Positions 22,220 through 34,109 of a DNA stretch of 64,000 nucleotides are shown in pieces; position 1 is the first letter of the stretch, and every line of letters begins with the position of its first letter. The notes beneath the pieces were generated by a model, which did no database searches, had not been told where the DNA came from, and saw only the letters and a list, made by a program, of their open reading frames with translations. Origin of the DNA: Rhizophlyctis rosea (taxonomy: Eukaryota; Chytridiomycota; Chytridiomycetes; Rhizophlyctidales; Rhizophlyctidaceae); the NCBI GenBank assembly GCA_027596075.1, contig JADGJC010000004.1:271562-335561 (forward strand), read 5' to 3'. The translations under genes and the position numbers were made by a program.

Positions 22220-23681
22220 ATGACCGACCCTCGTCACCCCCCGACCGCCCACACAAGACTCGAAGAAGAGTTCAACGACCGCTTCGGCAGCGGCAGCACC
22301 AACACCAAAACTCTCTCCACCAGTCCCGAAATCAAAATCTCCGGTCCATCAGGCAACTTCATCACCAACAAGACGACCAACTACAACACAAACACGACCA
22401 ACTACGCAGACCTCCACGACGCCTGCCTTACCTGCGGCGTCCCCCGCCACCAACGCTGCGAACACATGACCCCCCGCGAAGCCGGGAGCGTCAGCCCCTC
22501 TGCTGCCATTGGCGGCAACTACGGCCACACGGCGCAAGTGCCTATCAACATGCATGGGAATCCCAACCCGCATTTCACGAGGTTGGATGGAGCGAGGCCG
22601 AGTACTTCGACGCTTCATGATGAGATTGTGCCGGTGCCGGCGAGTGGGAAGGGCGGGCTGAATATCAGTGGGCCGATGGGGTTCCCGAGGACGAGTATTT
22701 TTTTGCAGCCTATTGCTGCTCCGCAGGGGTTGGGGATGGCGGCGTGGAGTGCGACGGCGTTTGTGTTTGGGGCTTGGCTTGCTGAATGGTGGGTGGTTGT
22801 CTGCGTTAGAGTCAATGGTATGGTATGCATGTATTGACGAATGTTCTGCGTGAATAGGTACGGCACCGATGCGACGGCGTTGAGCATCTTCCCCTTCTTC
22901 ATTCTTGGAGGCATCTGCCAGTTCGCTGCCGGGATGTGGTCTTTCCGGTATGTTTTTTCCCTTTCGTTCCATACGCATCACATAGCATTCCCCAACAATG
23001 ACCAAACGCTAACACTCTTCACCCCCTTCCCTTCCACAGCTCCCGTGACACCCTCGCCTCCGTCGTCCACACCATGTGGGCCAGCTTCTGGATTGCCATC
23101 GGCATCTACTACGCGACCCGCCCCGCGACCGTCAGGATCCTCCCCAACCAGCCCAACACCCAACCCACCCGCTGGACCGACTTGCAAAACTTTGCCATCT
23201 GGATGGTCCCCATCGCTGCTTTCACTTGGATTGCTGCCATGGCATCGTAAGTCATCTTGCGCGCTTCGCCGAATCCTCATTGTCATCATTGCCATTACAA
23301 ATACGACTCACACCCAACTTTCCAACCCACTTCCACAAAAACAGCCTCCTCCGCGACCTCTCCCTAACCCTAATCCTCTCCACAATGGCAACCGGCTCAA
23401 CCCTCACCCTCATCGGCTGGTTCGCCCCCTCCACCACCGTCGTCAAGATCGGCGCCTACTTCTGGTTGTTCGGTTCCCTCCTCCAACTCTTCCGCGTCTT
23501 TGTCTTCTTCATTCATGAAAACAAGAACAGGAGGCACGACGGCTACGACAACGACGACAACAAACATGGGTGGTTGCCGCGCTACCACCGTCGCGAGGCG
23601 CACTGGAGGGATGATTGGAGGCAGGGGTGTACGTACCCGTACCGTGAGCCGGGTGTCGTGCATGGTGAGACTTGGTATTGA
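22220..23681 (+). CDS. GPR1/FUN34/YaaH-like (acetate transporter family) membrane protein
   Basis: Four exons (22220-22788, 22858-22947, 23040-23246, 23345-23681) encode 400 residues. About 150 polar N-terminal residues precede six predicted helices. The first begins QGLGMAAWSATAFVFGAW. The next ones contain IFPFFILGGICQFAAGMW, HTMWASFWIAIGIYYA, WMVPIAAFTWIAAMAS and LILSTMATGSTLTLIGWF. The G-G-x-x-Q-x-x-A-G-M-W segment is typical of the acetate-uptake family, which moves acetate or ammonium. The family's NPAPLGL motif is only loosely kept (IAAPQGLGM), so transport specificity may differ. The tail is His/Asp/Arg-rich. All splice junctions preserve phase and rejoin helices. Confidence 0.8.
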
Positions 23682-24201
23682 GCGGCGTGTAAGAGGAGTA
23701 GGGTAGGGACTTTTTGTAGGTATCAGAATATTTTGGGAATGAGAGTGTTTATATTTCACTGAAGGACTGTGTGATGCAGTCGGCATTGACGTGTCTTTGG
23801 TTGAATAACTTGATCTCAAAATCAAACCGAGCACGATTGGGCGTTGTTGCTTTGATATTGCGCCTTCAATGTTGATACCACCATGATGCGCATTGAGTGA
23901 TAATTGACAATTTGTGCAGTCCTGATTCCATATGTCCATTCAACGAGGGAACCCATGAAAATGCACACAATGATCTGCTCTCTGCCCTCAATCCCCACGA
24001 TACTCCCCACACATAGGACTCCGCATTCACAAGAATCGTCCCCCAATCATCAGTCCTCAGATCCTTGGTCTCTCTGCCCATCTCCCAAACCACAATTTCT
24101 ATCCAACTTCCACACGACGAGCTCAAACAAGGCAAACAATAGTTTCAAGGAACGAGCGACGAGTCAGGCTGCAAATATATTGTAAAACATGACTACTCCA
24201 C
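23682..24201. other. Intergenic, between convergent 3' ends
   Basis: No feature recognised. Confidence 0.45.
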
Positions 24202-25008
24202 TTAGAAAGTGCTGGGACGGGCACCAGCGAAAGTGGCACGGTAACGCTTGCTGGCAGGGCGGATGACACGGTGGGGAAGAGGGAATTTGAGCTTGGGTTC
24301 CTGTTTTTTCGTATAATATGGTGTGATGAGTTTTCGTGAAATGGAAGTTTCAAACAAATCATCAAAAAGGGAAAACGCACCAAGAGTTGCCTGATGTATT
24401 GGCGGCGGACATCAGCAGCCTTGACGGTAGCGACCTTGATGATTTGGATGGAGCTGAAGCGTGCGCGGTGGCGGGCGGCCATGTCTTGGTCTGGGAGAAA
24501 TATGATATGAGTTTCCAACTTCGTCCATGATGTCCCACCATCCTCCACGAAGCTCCGCAATATCCAGAAAAGAAAAACTCACAGGCAGCGGCAACAGCGT
24601 CAGTGCGGGTCAATTCACGGTACTCCTTGTACATGTTGTGGGTACCGGAACGGGAGTCGTAGCGGAGCCAAATACCGAAGTTCTTGACGGTCTTGGGCTT
24701 CTTCTCGAAGATCTATTTTGACACCATACACCAATCAATATGCTATGCACTCGAAACCCATACTTGCACCCCATACTCGCACCCAAACACAAGTCGACTT
24801 CTCATTGAAAAATACCAACCTGGTTGACGGACACGATCTCACCGGACGCCTTCTTGACCTTGTTCACCTGCTTGAGGAAGTACCAGAACCGGGACTTGGC
24901 AACAACCTCGTTGGGGGCGAACAAGCGCATGCGGAACAACTTGGGGACGGGCTCCTTCTCCGTGGGGATCCTGCGCCCAACAACCTGGTACTCGTTCAAA
25001 CGGCCCAT
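24202..25008 (-). CDS. RPL20: Ribosomal protein eL20 (L18a/L20)
   Basis: Four coding exons (25008-24820, 24712-24583, 24490-24381, 24300-24202) encode 175 residues of the large cytoplasmic ribosomal subunit. The sequence starts [17 protein letters not shown] and contains [18 protein letters not shown], then [18 protein letters not shown] and [12 protein letters not shown]; it ends ARPSTF. Each segment matches yeast and animal L20/L18a almost residue for residue. A further intron lies in the 5' UTR (25177-25020), with donor GTGAGT and an acceptor just before the AAAAAATGG start context. A heavily intron-bearing ribosomal-protein gene is usual for early-diverging fungi. Confidence 0.97.
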
Positions 25009-25702
25009 TTTTTCCGATTCTGCAATGCCCATAATGAGAAGGGGTCCAGTCAGTCTTCCAAGTCTTCTGAAAAGTCAAAACCCGTCTCCGCAGTGCGCCC
25101 GACTTTCCACATCCTCAACCCTGCAACCGCCCATTCCACTCCCAGACTACTGCGATTGATAATATGCAGAAACTCACCCTAACTGGGAAAAAAAAATGAG
25201 GTTAGTAAAGTGTGAGAAGAATGAATGACGAGTTGGCGGGAGGGGGGACTTAAAGGGTAAAGTGCATGCCGTGTGAAAGGTCATTGAATCACCAGTCACA
25301 AACCGATAGCACTTTCCCCTGTTCTCATGTATGTGTGGGGGTATGGGTTGGGCGAGTGGGGTGCCCTGTGCAATGTTGCAGTATATGCTCACCTTCTTAA
25401 GTATGAAGTAGATATGAACCGATTTCCTTGCAAATGGGGGAAATAGAGGAAGGAACAAGCCAATAGTTGAGTGAATGGACCCATTTTTTTCTGCCACCCC
25501 AGGCACTCCGCCTCGCACACCACCACTCCCTGCGACAGAGAACCAGAAACTGAAAATGCGCCACATACCAAGCCTCACTCAGCCATCATTGCTCACATCA
25601 CTGATGAGGACGGAGTGTCGCGTTTGCCTTGGGGTTCACGCGTAAACAAACCTTCCCAACCTTCCAACACCATTTTCACCCGCACAGCTAACGCATTTCG
25701 TA
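25009..25702. promoter_or_regulatory. 5' UTR intron of RPL20 and divergent promoter region
   Basis: The left part (25020-25177) is a 158-nt intron in the RPL20 5' UTR. The rest separates that transcript from the divergent LETM1-domain gene and should contain both promoters. Confidence 0.5.
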
Positions 25703-27173
25703 ATGCCTACAAGACAATTGTCACGACGCCTGGTATCAACAACGGGAGGCTCGAGATGCCTAAGACGAGTAGCCCTGCCTCAGTTGCTGCCAGCACGTCC
25801 GTATGCAACACAGACGGACGCAAAGGTGTGGTATGACTCACAACGTTATGTGAAGACAGGAGATCTCTGATATGGACATGCACCCTTTTACAGTTGAGTT
25901 CAAAAGAGGCTGCATTCCATGAATCCTACATGCCTGCACAAAGACTGATGACGATGTGGTTGGCGAGAAATTTCGGTGTGCCTTTCAATATGTTCGTAAG
26001 TTTCACGTTTGTCAAACTGTGCGGTACATTTGATGTGATTATTATGCTCTGACACAGACTGCCCTGTTTCCCGTTCGGTAGACGAAAGGAATGAAGATTT
26101 TTGCGCGTGGATCATTGAAATGCCTGATATTGTGGCAGCAAACCGTTCAACATGGGAAAATCAAAGATAGACGAGAGACTCGGCTTATCACTCGGTGAGC
26201 TTTCTTATCATGCACTTCCACCCGATCAGCCTCGCTCACACTCTGCCGAAAATAGTGTCAAGCGGGATTATCTGTCCGTCTTACCACTCGTCCCATTTGT
26301 CGTCATGCCCCTGCTTTGGCCCACGATTCCCCACCTTGTCACCAGATTTCCCGGACTCTTGCCCAGCACCGTCATCACCCCTGAGATCTACGAAGCCCAA
26401 ATGCAAAGATCACAACAGCGCCGAGAAAAGTTCGTGCCTCAAATCTTGGCAGCATGCCAACGCGACATGGACGCAATAACGTCTAAAAATGATATGTCGA
26501 GTCGGTATATGGCTCTTCGATGGGCGCAATTGGTGAGTAGCGCCCGCTTCAATGATTGTCAGGCAAACCTGACGCATGGCACCTTTCGCAGTTAGCCAAA
26601 AAGCGGGCCCCATCATCAGACATCGTCACCGTATTTGACTTTTTCCAAAACCACCTAAACATCGCGACCGCACCAAAGTCAGAAGTCACACTATGGGCAC
26701 GGTACCTCGGTTTCCCCTTCCCATCAATAGCCCCCCGGGAGCGACTGATGCGGTGGATAGATGCAATCTTGAAGGATGATGCCATGATTAAGGCCGAAGG
26801 CGTGAACGGCCTAACACATTACGAGTTGCTGGAGGCATTAGATGAGCGAGGTGATTACACATTGTGTCAATAATCTTTGGCAGCGAGCAGCATACTGAAT
26901 TCGGCTTCCCACACAGGGTACATGGGCATAGCGACCGCTCCAACCGTTAATGACCTCCGCAATATGCTATCTGACCATATCAAATTCACTTACACGGCAG
27001 TGGAGACTGCCACGAGACGGGAGGCGCAGGAGAAGGGAGTAGTAAAGTCGAATACGACGGAACCGAAACCGGCCGTTACGGAGGGACCACGGCTTTACCA
27101 GGTGGATTCGCTGGGTTTGTGTACGGTTGGAGCCATGGTTCCTATCGTTCGTGCGATAGCTGCAAGGAAGTGA
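25703..27173 (+). CDS. Mitochondrial LETM1-domain protein
   Basis: Six exons (25703-25825, 25894-25995, 26082-26194, 26256-26532, 26592-26850, 26917-27173) encode 376 residues. The N-terminus MPTRQLSRRLVSTTGGSR is a typical Arg/Ser-rich mitochondrial presequence. Residues ~76-150 read TKGMKIFARG, then DRRETRLITR and a membrane segment PLVPFVVMPLLWPTIPHL ending LLPST, which is the LETM1/Mdm38 inner-membrane signature. The matrix ribosome-binding-like domain has LTHYELLEALDERG. The family takes part in K+/H+ exchange and mitochondrial translation. The protein is shorter than LETM1 or Mdm38, so it is a divergent member. The end of exon 1 is uncertain: 25849 with a 44-nt intron also keeps phase. 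Confidence 0.83.
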
Positions 27174-28034
27174 GGAGGGTGCTGGGTAGTGGGTGGAGTG
27201 GATGTATAGGTCTTTGGGAGGGTTGGCAGGGAGCCTTGATTGAGATACCGTTCTCTGATTGTACAGAATATTTATGTACTTATTGTAGGTTAGGCTTAGA
27301 TTCTGTAGAAATATTACGGCCACGCCGTTTCTGGCGTTTTTGAAAAGGGATGATTGGTGACTGCATGCTTTCAGCAAACCCTCCGGTTTGTCGGTACGCA
27401 GGAAACCAAGAACATCAATTTTGCAAAAATGCAGCAAACATGCCTTTTTTTCTGGTCTTTTTCTATTTTTATAAATTAAGCACAAACACGAAGTCTTCGG
27501 TGAAAATGGGAAAAACAAGTAACGAAATGTGTCTGCTCTAGATGTGAAGTTCCCTCCCACAAAAACCGACAAAACCAGAAAGGAGCATAAAAAACGAGTA
27601 AAAGTCGTCTAGAAACATCAAAACAACCTAGCAACCAAAGGCAAACATCAAAAGAGAGAACTGCTTCCGCGAGTGAAAGCGTCTTCCCAACGTCATCATA
27701 GAAATGTTGAGGAATGGAAACTGGTCGGTTTCCCACCAGGTTTCCCACCTCCCAATAAACCAACCCCCTTTCCCCGTCCTCCAAGCCCCAGCATAGAAGT
27801 CCTTCGTCGCCGATAAGGCCGCTTATCCGACGCAACTGGAATGTAACTCTTCCTCTTCGAAGCCACCCCTTTCTCCTTCTTCACTTCCTCTCTCTTCTCA
27901 CCAGGCCCCTCGCCCGCCGTCCCATCACCAACCCCCCACCCCGCCGCATACTCCCCACCCTCCACCACCCCCTCCGCCACCACCCTCACAACCCTCCAAA
28001 CCTTCACCTCAACCCCCCACCGACCCCTCACGAG
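27174..28034. other. Intergenic, between convergent 3' ends
   Basis: No real gene seen. A pyrimidine-rich stretch next to 28034 is open on the minus strand but low-complexity. Confidence 0.45.
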
Positions 28035-29546
28035 TCACTCCTCCCTCTCCCCCGTCTTCACCTCCCCCCAAAACGGATAATCCGTATACCCCTTCCCCTG
28101 CGCCCCCAACGTATACACCGTCGTCCAATCCACTTCGTTCACCTCCACGCCCCGCACGGCACGGAATGCAAAATCGGGAGTGGAGAGGATGTTACGACCC
28201 CACACAATCGCGTCCGCTTCGTTGTTTTGGAGAACTTGTTCACCTTCTTCCGGTGTGAAATCTCCGTTCAAGAAAAGCTTTGTGCCCCTCCCCGCCTCAA
28301 CCAACACCGGCTTAAACACCGCCGAAACATCAATCTTATCACCACCCTGACTCTGGCTCGGGTTCCACCGCACGATCTGAACGTACCCCAACCCCCTTTC
28401 CGCGATTTCCGCTACAAGGTGGGTGTAGATGGGGAGGTTAGCGAGCGTGCCAGACATGTTGTTGTAGGTGTTTGAGGGGGAGAGTTTGATTCCTATGCGG
28501 GTGGCGGGGAAGACGGTGAGGAATGCGTCGAGGATTTCGAGGATGAAGCGGGTGGCGGTTTGCGGGGTGGAGGCGGAGTAGGCGTCGGTGCGAGTGTTGG
28601 AGATTGGGTCGAGGAATTGGTTGGGGAGGTAGCCATTTGCTGGTGGTTGTTGAGAGGGTGGTTGGGTTACATATGTGTAATAGTGTTTACAGTTTGCATT
28701 TCAAGTGGCGCAAACTCACCAGCATGAAGCTCAATACCGTCGAAACCTGCGGCTTTGGCGTTGACAGCTGCACGGCGGAAGACTTCGACGTAGTGTTGGG
28801 GGTTTTTGATTTCTACGGGTGTGACGTAACCGACACCTCCCAACAGACGGAAGTTGCCTCCATTGGCTTTAATGGCGGAAGGTCCGACAGCGGGAAGGTT
28901 GGCTTGCAGATAGGGATGGCAGACACGGCCCAGATGCCAGAGCTGGTGTTAAAAGGCAGGTTAGTAGATCGCAATGAGCAGACCACAGGTCTTGTTCAAG
29001 AGTGTAGGAGAAGAAGAACCGGACCATAGCCGCCGTCCACCATATATCCACTCACCTGAGCAAACATCAACCCCCCAGCAGCATGCACATAATCTGTGAC
29101 CTGTTTCCACCCCTCAATCTGCTCCTTCGAGTAAATCCCCGGCGCATCAATCCACTCCGTCCCCTGGGGTTCGATCAAGATGCCTTCAGACATGATCAAA
29201 CCCGTGGACGCGCGCTGGACGTAGTATTCGGCGTTGACGAGGGATGGGACGACACCGCGGTTGCGTGTTAGGGAGGACATGATGACTCTTTGTTGTGCGA
29301 GTGAGTTAAGTTGGGCATGTATGTATATGTTTGGTTACGTTTGAAAGCCGTATATGCGACAAACCTGTTCTTCAACACCAAGTCGTCATCGATGCTCAAG
29401 GGGCTAGCCAAGGTCTTGTGGATGATCTCCTTGCTTTCCAGTTGGGCGTGGTGGGGCCCGACTACAGAGAGGGTGTCCGGGATGGTCATTTTCGTGTGGA
29501 GGGTCCTGCCAAAGTTGAGGAGCGTACGTGGGTTTAGTCGGAACAT
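28035..29546 (-). CDS. Old yellow enzyme family NADH:flavin oxidoreductase
   Basis: Four exons (29546-29365, 29287-29056, 28942-28720, 28639-28035) encode 413 residues. It is an FMN-dependent ene-reductase of the OYE/xenobiotic-reductase class. Visible family motifs are LKNRVIMSSLTRNRG, then LWHLGRVCHP, then GFDGIELHAANGYLPNQFL with the catalytic H-x-x-N pair, and NTRTDAYSAS in place of the usual DRTDEYGGS. The C-terminus has VWGRNILSTPDFAFR. The upstream ATG adds MFRLNPRTLLNFGRTLHTK, a plausible mitochondrial presequence; the next ATG at 29489 would give a cytosolic form. Substrates of this class are electrophilic alkenes, quinones and nitro compounds. Splice junctions are clear. Confidence 0.92.
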
Positions 29547-30680
29547 GGCGAATGTATTGGTATAGGGAACGAAGTAATGGAAGGATGGGTTATTAGCCTG
29601 TCGTTGATACGTACGAAAGGTCAAGACGCGTTGGAAGGGAGAGATATGAGGTGCTGGTGCTTGTGGGATTTGTGCTTACAGACACAAAAACGATGGCAGA
29701 CGCGTGCTGCAATTGACAGGAATGGTATGCTTTTGATTAGGGTTCAACTCTGCCAACAGGAACGGGGACTTGCAACTCACCTTGCGAACGCTATCTGATC
29801 AATAAATAATGGTGAAGAAGGAGAGAGACCAAGCACGCACTGCAGAATGGCCAGCCGAAGCTGGATTTCCCATGCGGTTCCTCCTTCACCACCCTCCCTT
29901 TTCCTCCGATTCTGGCCGGGCCCTTCCGTGCCAGTGGGCGGATGATAAAGCGTGAAGGCCGAAAGGCGATTGGAAAGCCCACACCCAAAAAGGAAGGTTT
30001 GGCAGTCGAGTCACGTGCCGTGCCAGAATGCGACAAGTAAACAAACAGAACTTCGAGCCATCAAACCCATTATATGGAAACTCTTAAGCATAAGCAGAAC
30101 GGTCAGCGCAAATGGATTTGAATGCATGCTGCTCCCGGAATTCACGCCTTTCTCAATTGTTTCGAGGGACAGCACTTTCTGTTTTTATAAAATGTTGTTT
30201 CCGAACTAGGAAGCTTCAACCAAGTCAATGTGAACAACAACAATCCAGATGTATACTCACTAGCATATCAGTTGCCCTTTACCAACTGACCCCTCTGTTC
30301 AATGATGAATTGGACACTCAGTCTTCCGACGCTGCTAGCACGTCCATCGTCATCTACTTCATCTACCAGGGTGCTCTGATGGTGCTAGGGACTGCTTACG
30401 GCATTTTTCGGGCTTGCTTGCAACCAGCCCTATGGCTTCAATATCCAAGCCGATGCTGAGCCACAAAGTTATTTTTGGGCGCAAACCTTTCGCACGCGTT
30501 GGGAAGAGTGTTTCACAATTTTGGGTCTTTTGAAAACGTGGCGCAGGGACGGGGAAGAGAGAGACCTTTCCAAAATTTTGGTCTTCTCAATACCCCTTTT
30601 GCTTTTGCCCTTGACTGTCTTCGTCCTTCCCATTCCCCATTTCTCCCCTTGCCCGTAAGGTCCAATAGCAGAGAAACACA
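29547..30680. other. Divergent intergenic region
   Basis: No gene recognised in 1.1 kb between OYE and SSZ1 starts. Confidence 0.45.
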
Positions 30681-32504
30681 ATGACCACGGACGAAGTAAA
30701 GCCCCAGCCCACCTACATTGGTGTGTCGTTCGGAACGCTGAACACCTCTATTTCCGTCGTCACAAACGTATGTGGTCGCCACTGTTTCAAGTCCATATCG
30801 CCTTGTAACTCATTGTCGTTGCTCGTTCAATTTTTAGGATGGAAAGGGACACCCTATTGCAAACGAGGATGGTGATCGTAACATTCCCTCATATTTCGCT
30901 TTCACCGGTCATGAGGAGGTATGTCCATACGCTGTTTCCTTGATAGATATTGGCCATTTTGACTGACTATGCATTTATCACATTCTACAGCTGGCAGGAT
31001 CTCAAGCCAAAGTCCAGGCCATGTCAAATCCCTCGGGAACGATTGTGCAGTTCAGGAACTTGCTAGGAAAGAAGTGAGTAGCGAAACTCGAACATTCGCA
31101 ATGATCATGCATGCTGACAATTGCAACAGATTTGATGATGAGGAGGTGCAGTTGCATTCGCGGACACTACTCATGAACATCGTTCCCTCTCCCGCCGACG
31201 AATCCCTTCCTACATACGAAGTAGAAAACTGGGTCGACCCGGACGCAGAAGAACCCACCCGCGAAGTCCACACCGTAACTGAAGTCACCTCAAAATACCT
31301 CGCCAAAATCCGTGAAACCGCGGAAGCCTACCTCGGAAAGTCCGTCGACGGCGTCGTCATCTCCATCCCGCCCCACTTCGAAGACTCCCAAAAAGCCGCT
31401 CTCATTTCAGCCACAAAACAAGCCGGATTCAAAAAGGCTCACGCAATCCACGAACCCGTCGCCGCCGCCCTCGCCTTTGACGCCGCTCCATCCCGCAACC
31501 AACAATCCCCCGCTGCTCAAAAGTCCGACCGCCTCATCGCCGTCCTTGATTTGGGCGGTCACCAATTCAATGTCAGCATCCTCTCCTCCAGCGACGGTGT
31601 CTACTCCATCCTCGCCTCGAGCGACGACTACGCACTGGGAGGCGTTCACTTTGACCAGCTCATCGTCGACTTTGTCAAGCAAGAGTTCAAGCGCAAAACA
31701 AAGATGGACATTTCGGACAACCGCCGTGCTGTTGCCAAGTTGCGCGCCGCAGCCGAGCAAACAAAGCGTGCCTTGACTAGACAGGACGTCGCACCCTGCT
31801 CCGTCGAATCATTGTACGAAGGTATTGACCACCACGGGACGATCAACAGGGGCCGGTTCGAGATGTTGGCGGAACCTTTGTACAGGCGGTGCAGCGAGTT
31901 GGTGTTGAGCACTTTGAAGGAGGCTGGGGTTGAGGTCGGGGACGTGGACGAGGTGCTTTTCGTCGGTGGGAGCAGTCGGATGCCAAGATTCCAGACGGTT
32001 ATGAAGAACTTGTTCCCCGGCGCCGGATCCAGAACTGAAATCCGCACAGACGTAGACCCCGACGAAGCCATCTCCACCGGCTGCGCAACCCAAGCCGGCA
32101 TCATCCTCTCCACCACAAACGTCGACTACGCCCACGCAACAAAAGGCCTCAAAGAATCCCCCGTCCTATCAAAATCCGTCGGTGTCGAAGCCGCCGGCGG
32201 CGCATTCGTCAAACTCATCGGTAAGAACGTCGTTCTTCCCGCGAGAAGAACGATCGAGTTTGGTGTATCGGAAGACGGTCAGAAGGAGATTTTCTTGGCG
32301 GTTTATGAGGGGGAGGATAGCTTGGCGAAGAACAACACGCTTTTGGCGGAGATTGTGTTGGGGGAGTTGCCGGAGGGGTTGAAGAGGGGGGAGGGCAAGA
32401 TTGAGGTTTCGTTTACTATTGAGGTGGATCAGGCGTTTACGGTTTTGGCGAGGGAGAAGAAGGGTGGGGCACATATTAAGACGAAGGTTGCGGTTCATAA
32501 ATAG
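30681..32504 (+). CDS. SSZ1: Ribosome-associated Hsp70 SSZ1
   Basis: Four exons (30681-30767, 30838-30918, 30991-31073, 31130-32504) encode 541 residues. It is an atypical Hsp70 that partners zuotin in the ribosome-associated complex and stimulates SSB at the nascent chain. The nucleotide-binding domain shows IGVSFGTLNTSISVV, then ANEDGDRNIPSYFAF, VLDLGGHQFNVSIL and VLFVGGSSRMPRFQ. Compared with canonical Hsp70, DLGTT is DLGGH, and the C-terminal substrate domain is short and lacks the lid and EEVD. Both are SSZ1 hallmarks. Length equals yeast Ssz1 to within a few residues. The gene is a fungal marker in this window. Confidence 0.93.
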
Positions 32505-32911
32505 GTGATAGAGTTGGAATGTGCGGATGGAAGGGAGTTGTGTTGGTGGTGTGTATAGCAGGTTAGATGATGGGGGGAGAGGTTGCATCATTTGTATTTA
32601 AATGTAACAATTAAGGTTTCTTTCACGATGGTCATGCACGATTGGACTTCTTGTTGAGCATGTCCATCGTATTGTATGCATGCCTCGCAGGATTTCGGAA
32701 AGGTCTGGGCATTCCTTTTCCAGAATGGCTGTCCGAATTGGACCTTTGGTCTTCATGATGATGATATAACTGCACCCAAGCGCCAAAGCCATCTCCTCAT
32801 TGCCCATGCCCTCATGGATGATGTGGCGAACAATCGTGCAGGTTGTACTGCTCCCGGAACACTATGCGCATACACGGAGACTGCGACCAAACAAAACCCA
32901 GCACGTTCCAA
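32505..32911. other. Intergenic, between convergent 3' ends
   Basis: Nothing recognised. Confidence 0.4.
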
Positions 32912-33777
32912 CTATTGTTTGGATACTTGCCCAGCCCCCGTCTGCCTGTCATGCATCTCCCAACCCGGTACTGAGTTGGCAGGAAGTCCTTTGGCTGCAT
33001 CCCTTTCATGATTTCTGTATTTAGAAAGTCCCTCTCCTGCAGACTGCTCACGAAGCTGCCCATGCAAGGTGGGATGCAACCATTGTCGCCGCCACATCTC
33101 CCGACATGGACCATGGCGCCGCTGAAAACACCAAACACAACACAAAACGCACAAAACACCCACAACACCCACAATAGGCAAAACAACCTGTATCACTCCA
33201 AAATCCCCACGTTGTTGTCCATCCTCCGCGTGTGGGACTGCCATCTGAATCGAAGGACATAAATCTTCCGAATATGTTTGAGTGAAGAACAGGTCGAGTG
33301 AGTCTGGTCCGAGACGTTGTTGCGGCCCGGTGGTGTTTGTTGAAAGACGGAGACGGGCGTAGAGTCCGGATTCGAAAGCGAGGATGATGTGGAGGGAGAT
33401 GTTGATGGTTTGGGAGGGGAATAATGGGGTTTCGGATGCGGGGGTGTGTAGTGCGATTGTTGTTGTTAGGGTCGTGTTTAGGGTTTGGCCGACAGTCTGG
33501 GGTGATATGGGAGGATGCATTAAAGGGTTGCCGGGAGCATAGAAGAGGTAAAGCAACCAAGGGGTTCGAAAGGCAAAACGCACAGTGTTAAATTGCCAAA
33601 AGGTTACGGGGGAAGGTCTTGAGGCAGGACAATGCCGATATCGTGAGGACACACGTAGGCGCAGGAAATGTTTTGTGGGATGGCGGGGCAGGAAGCGGGA
33701 GTGCTGGGACAGAGGCCATTGGGCCGCGTCCAACATATTAGGGAGGGTGGAGAGATTTTCGTGCTGTTGGAGGACAT
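32912..33777 (-). CDS. Hypothetical single-pass membrane protein, frameshifted or with an unrecognised intron
   Basis: No family recognised. From ATG 33777 the frame encodes a Cys-rich stretch (CPSTPASCPAIPQNISC...CPHDIGIVLPQDLPP) up to a run of five G/C at 33608-33612. The matching continuation (VTFWQFNTVRFAFRTPW onward) lies one frame over and runs to a stop at 32912. That continuation has NxT/S glycosylation-type sites (NTTL, NISL, NTTG), a predicted membrane helix (VVLPIVGVVGVLCVLCC) and a basic cytoplasmic tail. A TATAAAC box at 33865-33871 supports the start. Either one base is missing in the C-run (pseudogene or assembly error) or an intron from ~33653 to ~33505 removes part of the domain. 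Confidence 0.45.
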
Positions 33778-34109
33778 ATTTCAGAACTTGAGTTGTCGCG
33801 AATTCTGGAGGAGGACCAACCCCGAGGTCTGTTCAAAGACCCGAAGGTTTTAGCCTTTCTATGTTTATAAGTTTTGTATAGTTGCCGATGCGGCGTGCGG
33901 AATGTGCAACGCAACCCTCGCCCGACTGTGGTACATTGCCGCCACCGCCTTCAAAGGAAATGAACTTCGCTGCCCTCTTCTCTTTTCCCTAATTGCATTA
34001 TATTCTTCCGACAAAAATCCCCAACGATACTTCGTATTGACAAACACGACACCTCTCCATTCATTCCCAACCAAAAACACAAGTATCCACAATTCCCTCA
34101 CCCTCCCCT
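33778..34109. other. Intergenic; contains TATA-like box at 33865-33871
   Basis: Promoter side of the upstream membrane-protein gene and 3' side of the SDR gene. No other feature. Confidence 0.4.

Noticed and set aside
27696..28031. Open frame directly downstream of the OYE stop, Gly/Arg/Val-rich
   Set aside because: Low-complexity pyrimidine-rich sequence, no ATG start and no family features; likely 3' UTR.
30969..30990. In-frame upstream extension giving another SSZ1 start
   Set aside because: It lies in an intron; splicing from 30681 restores the conserved N-terminal ATPase strands.
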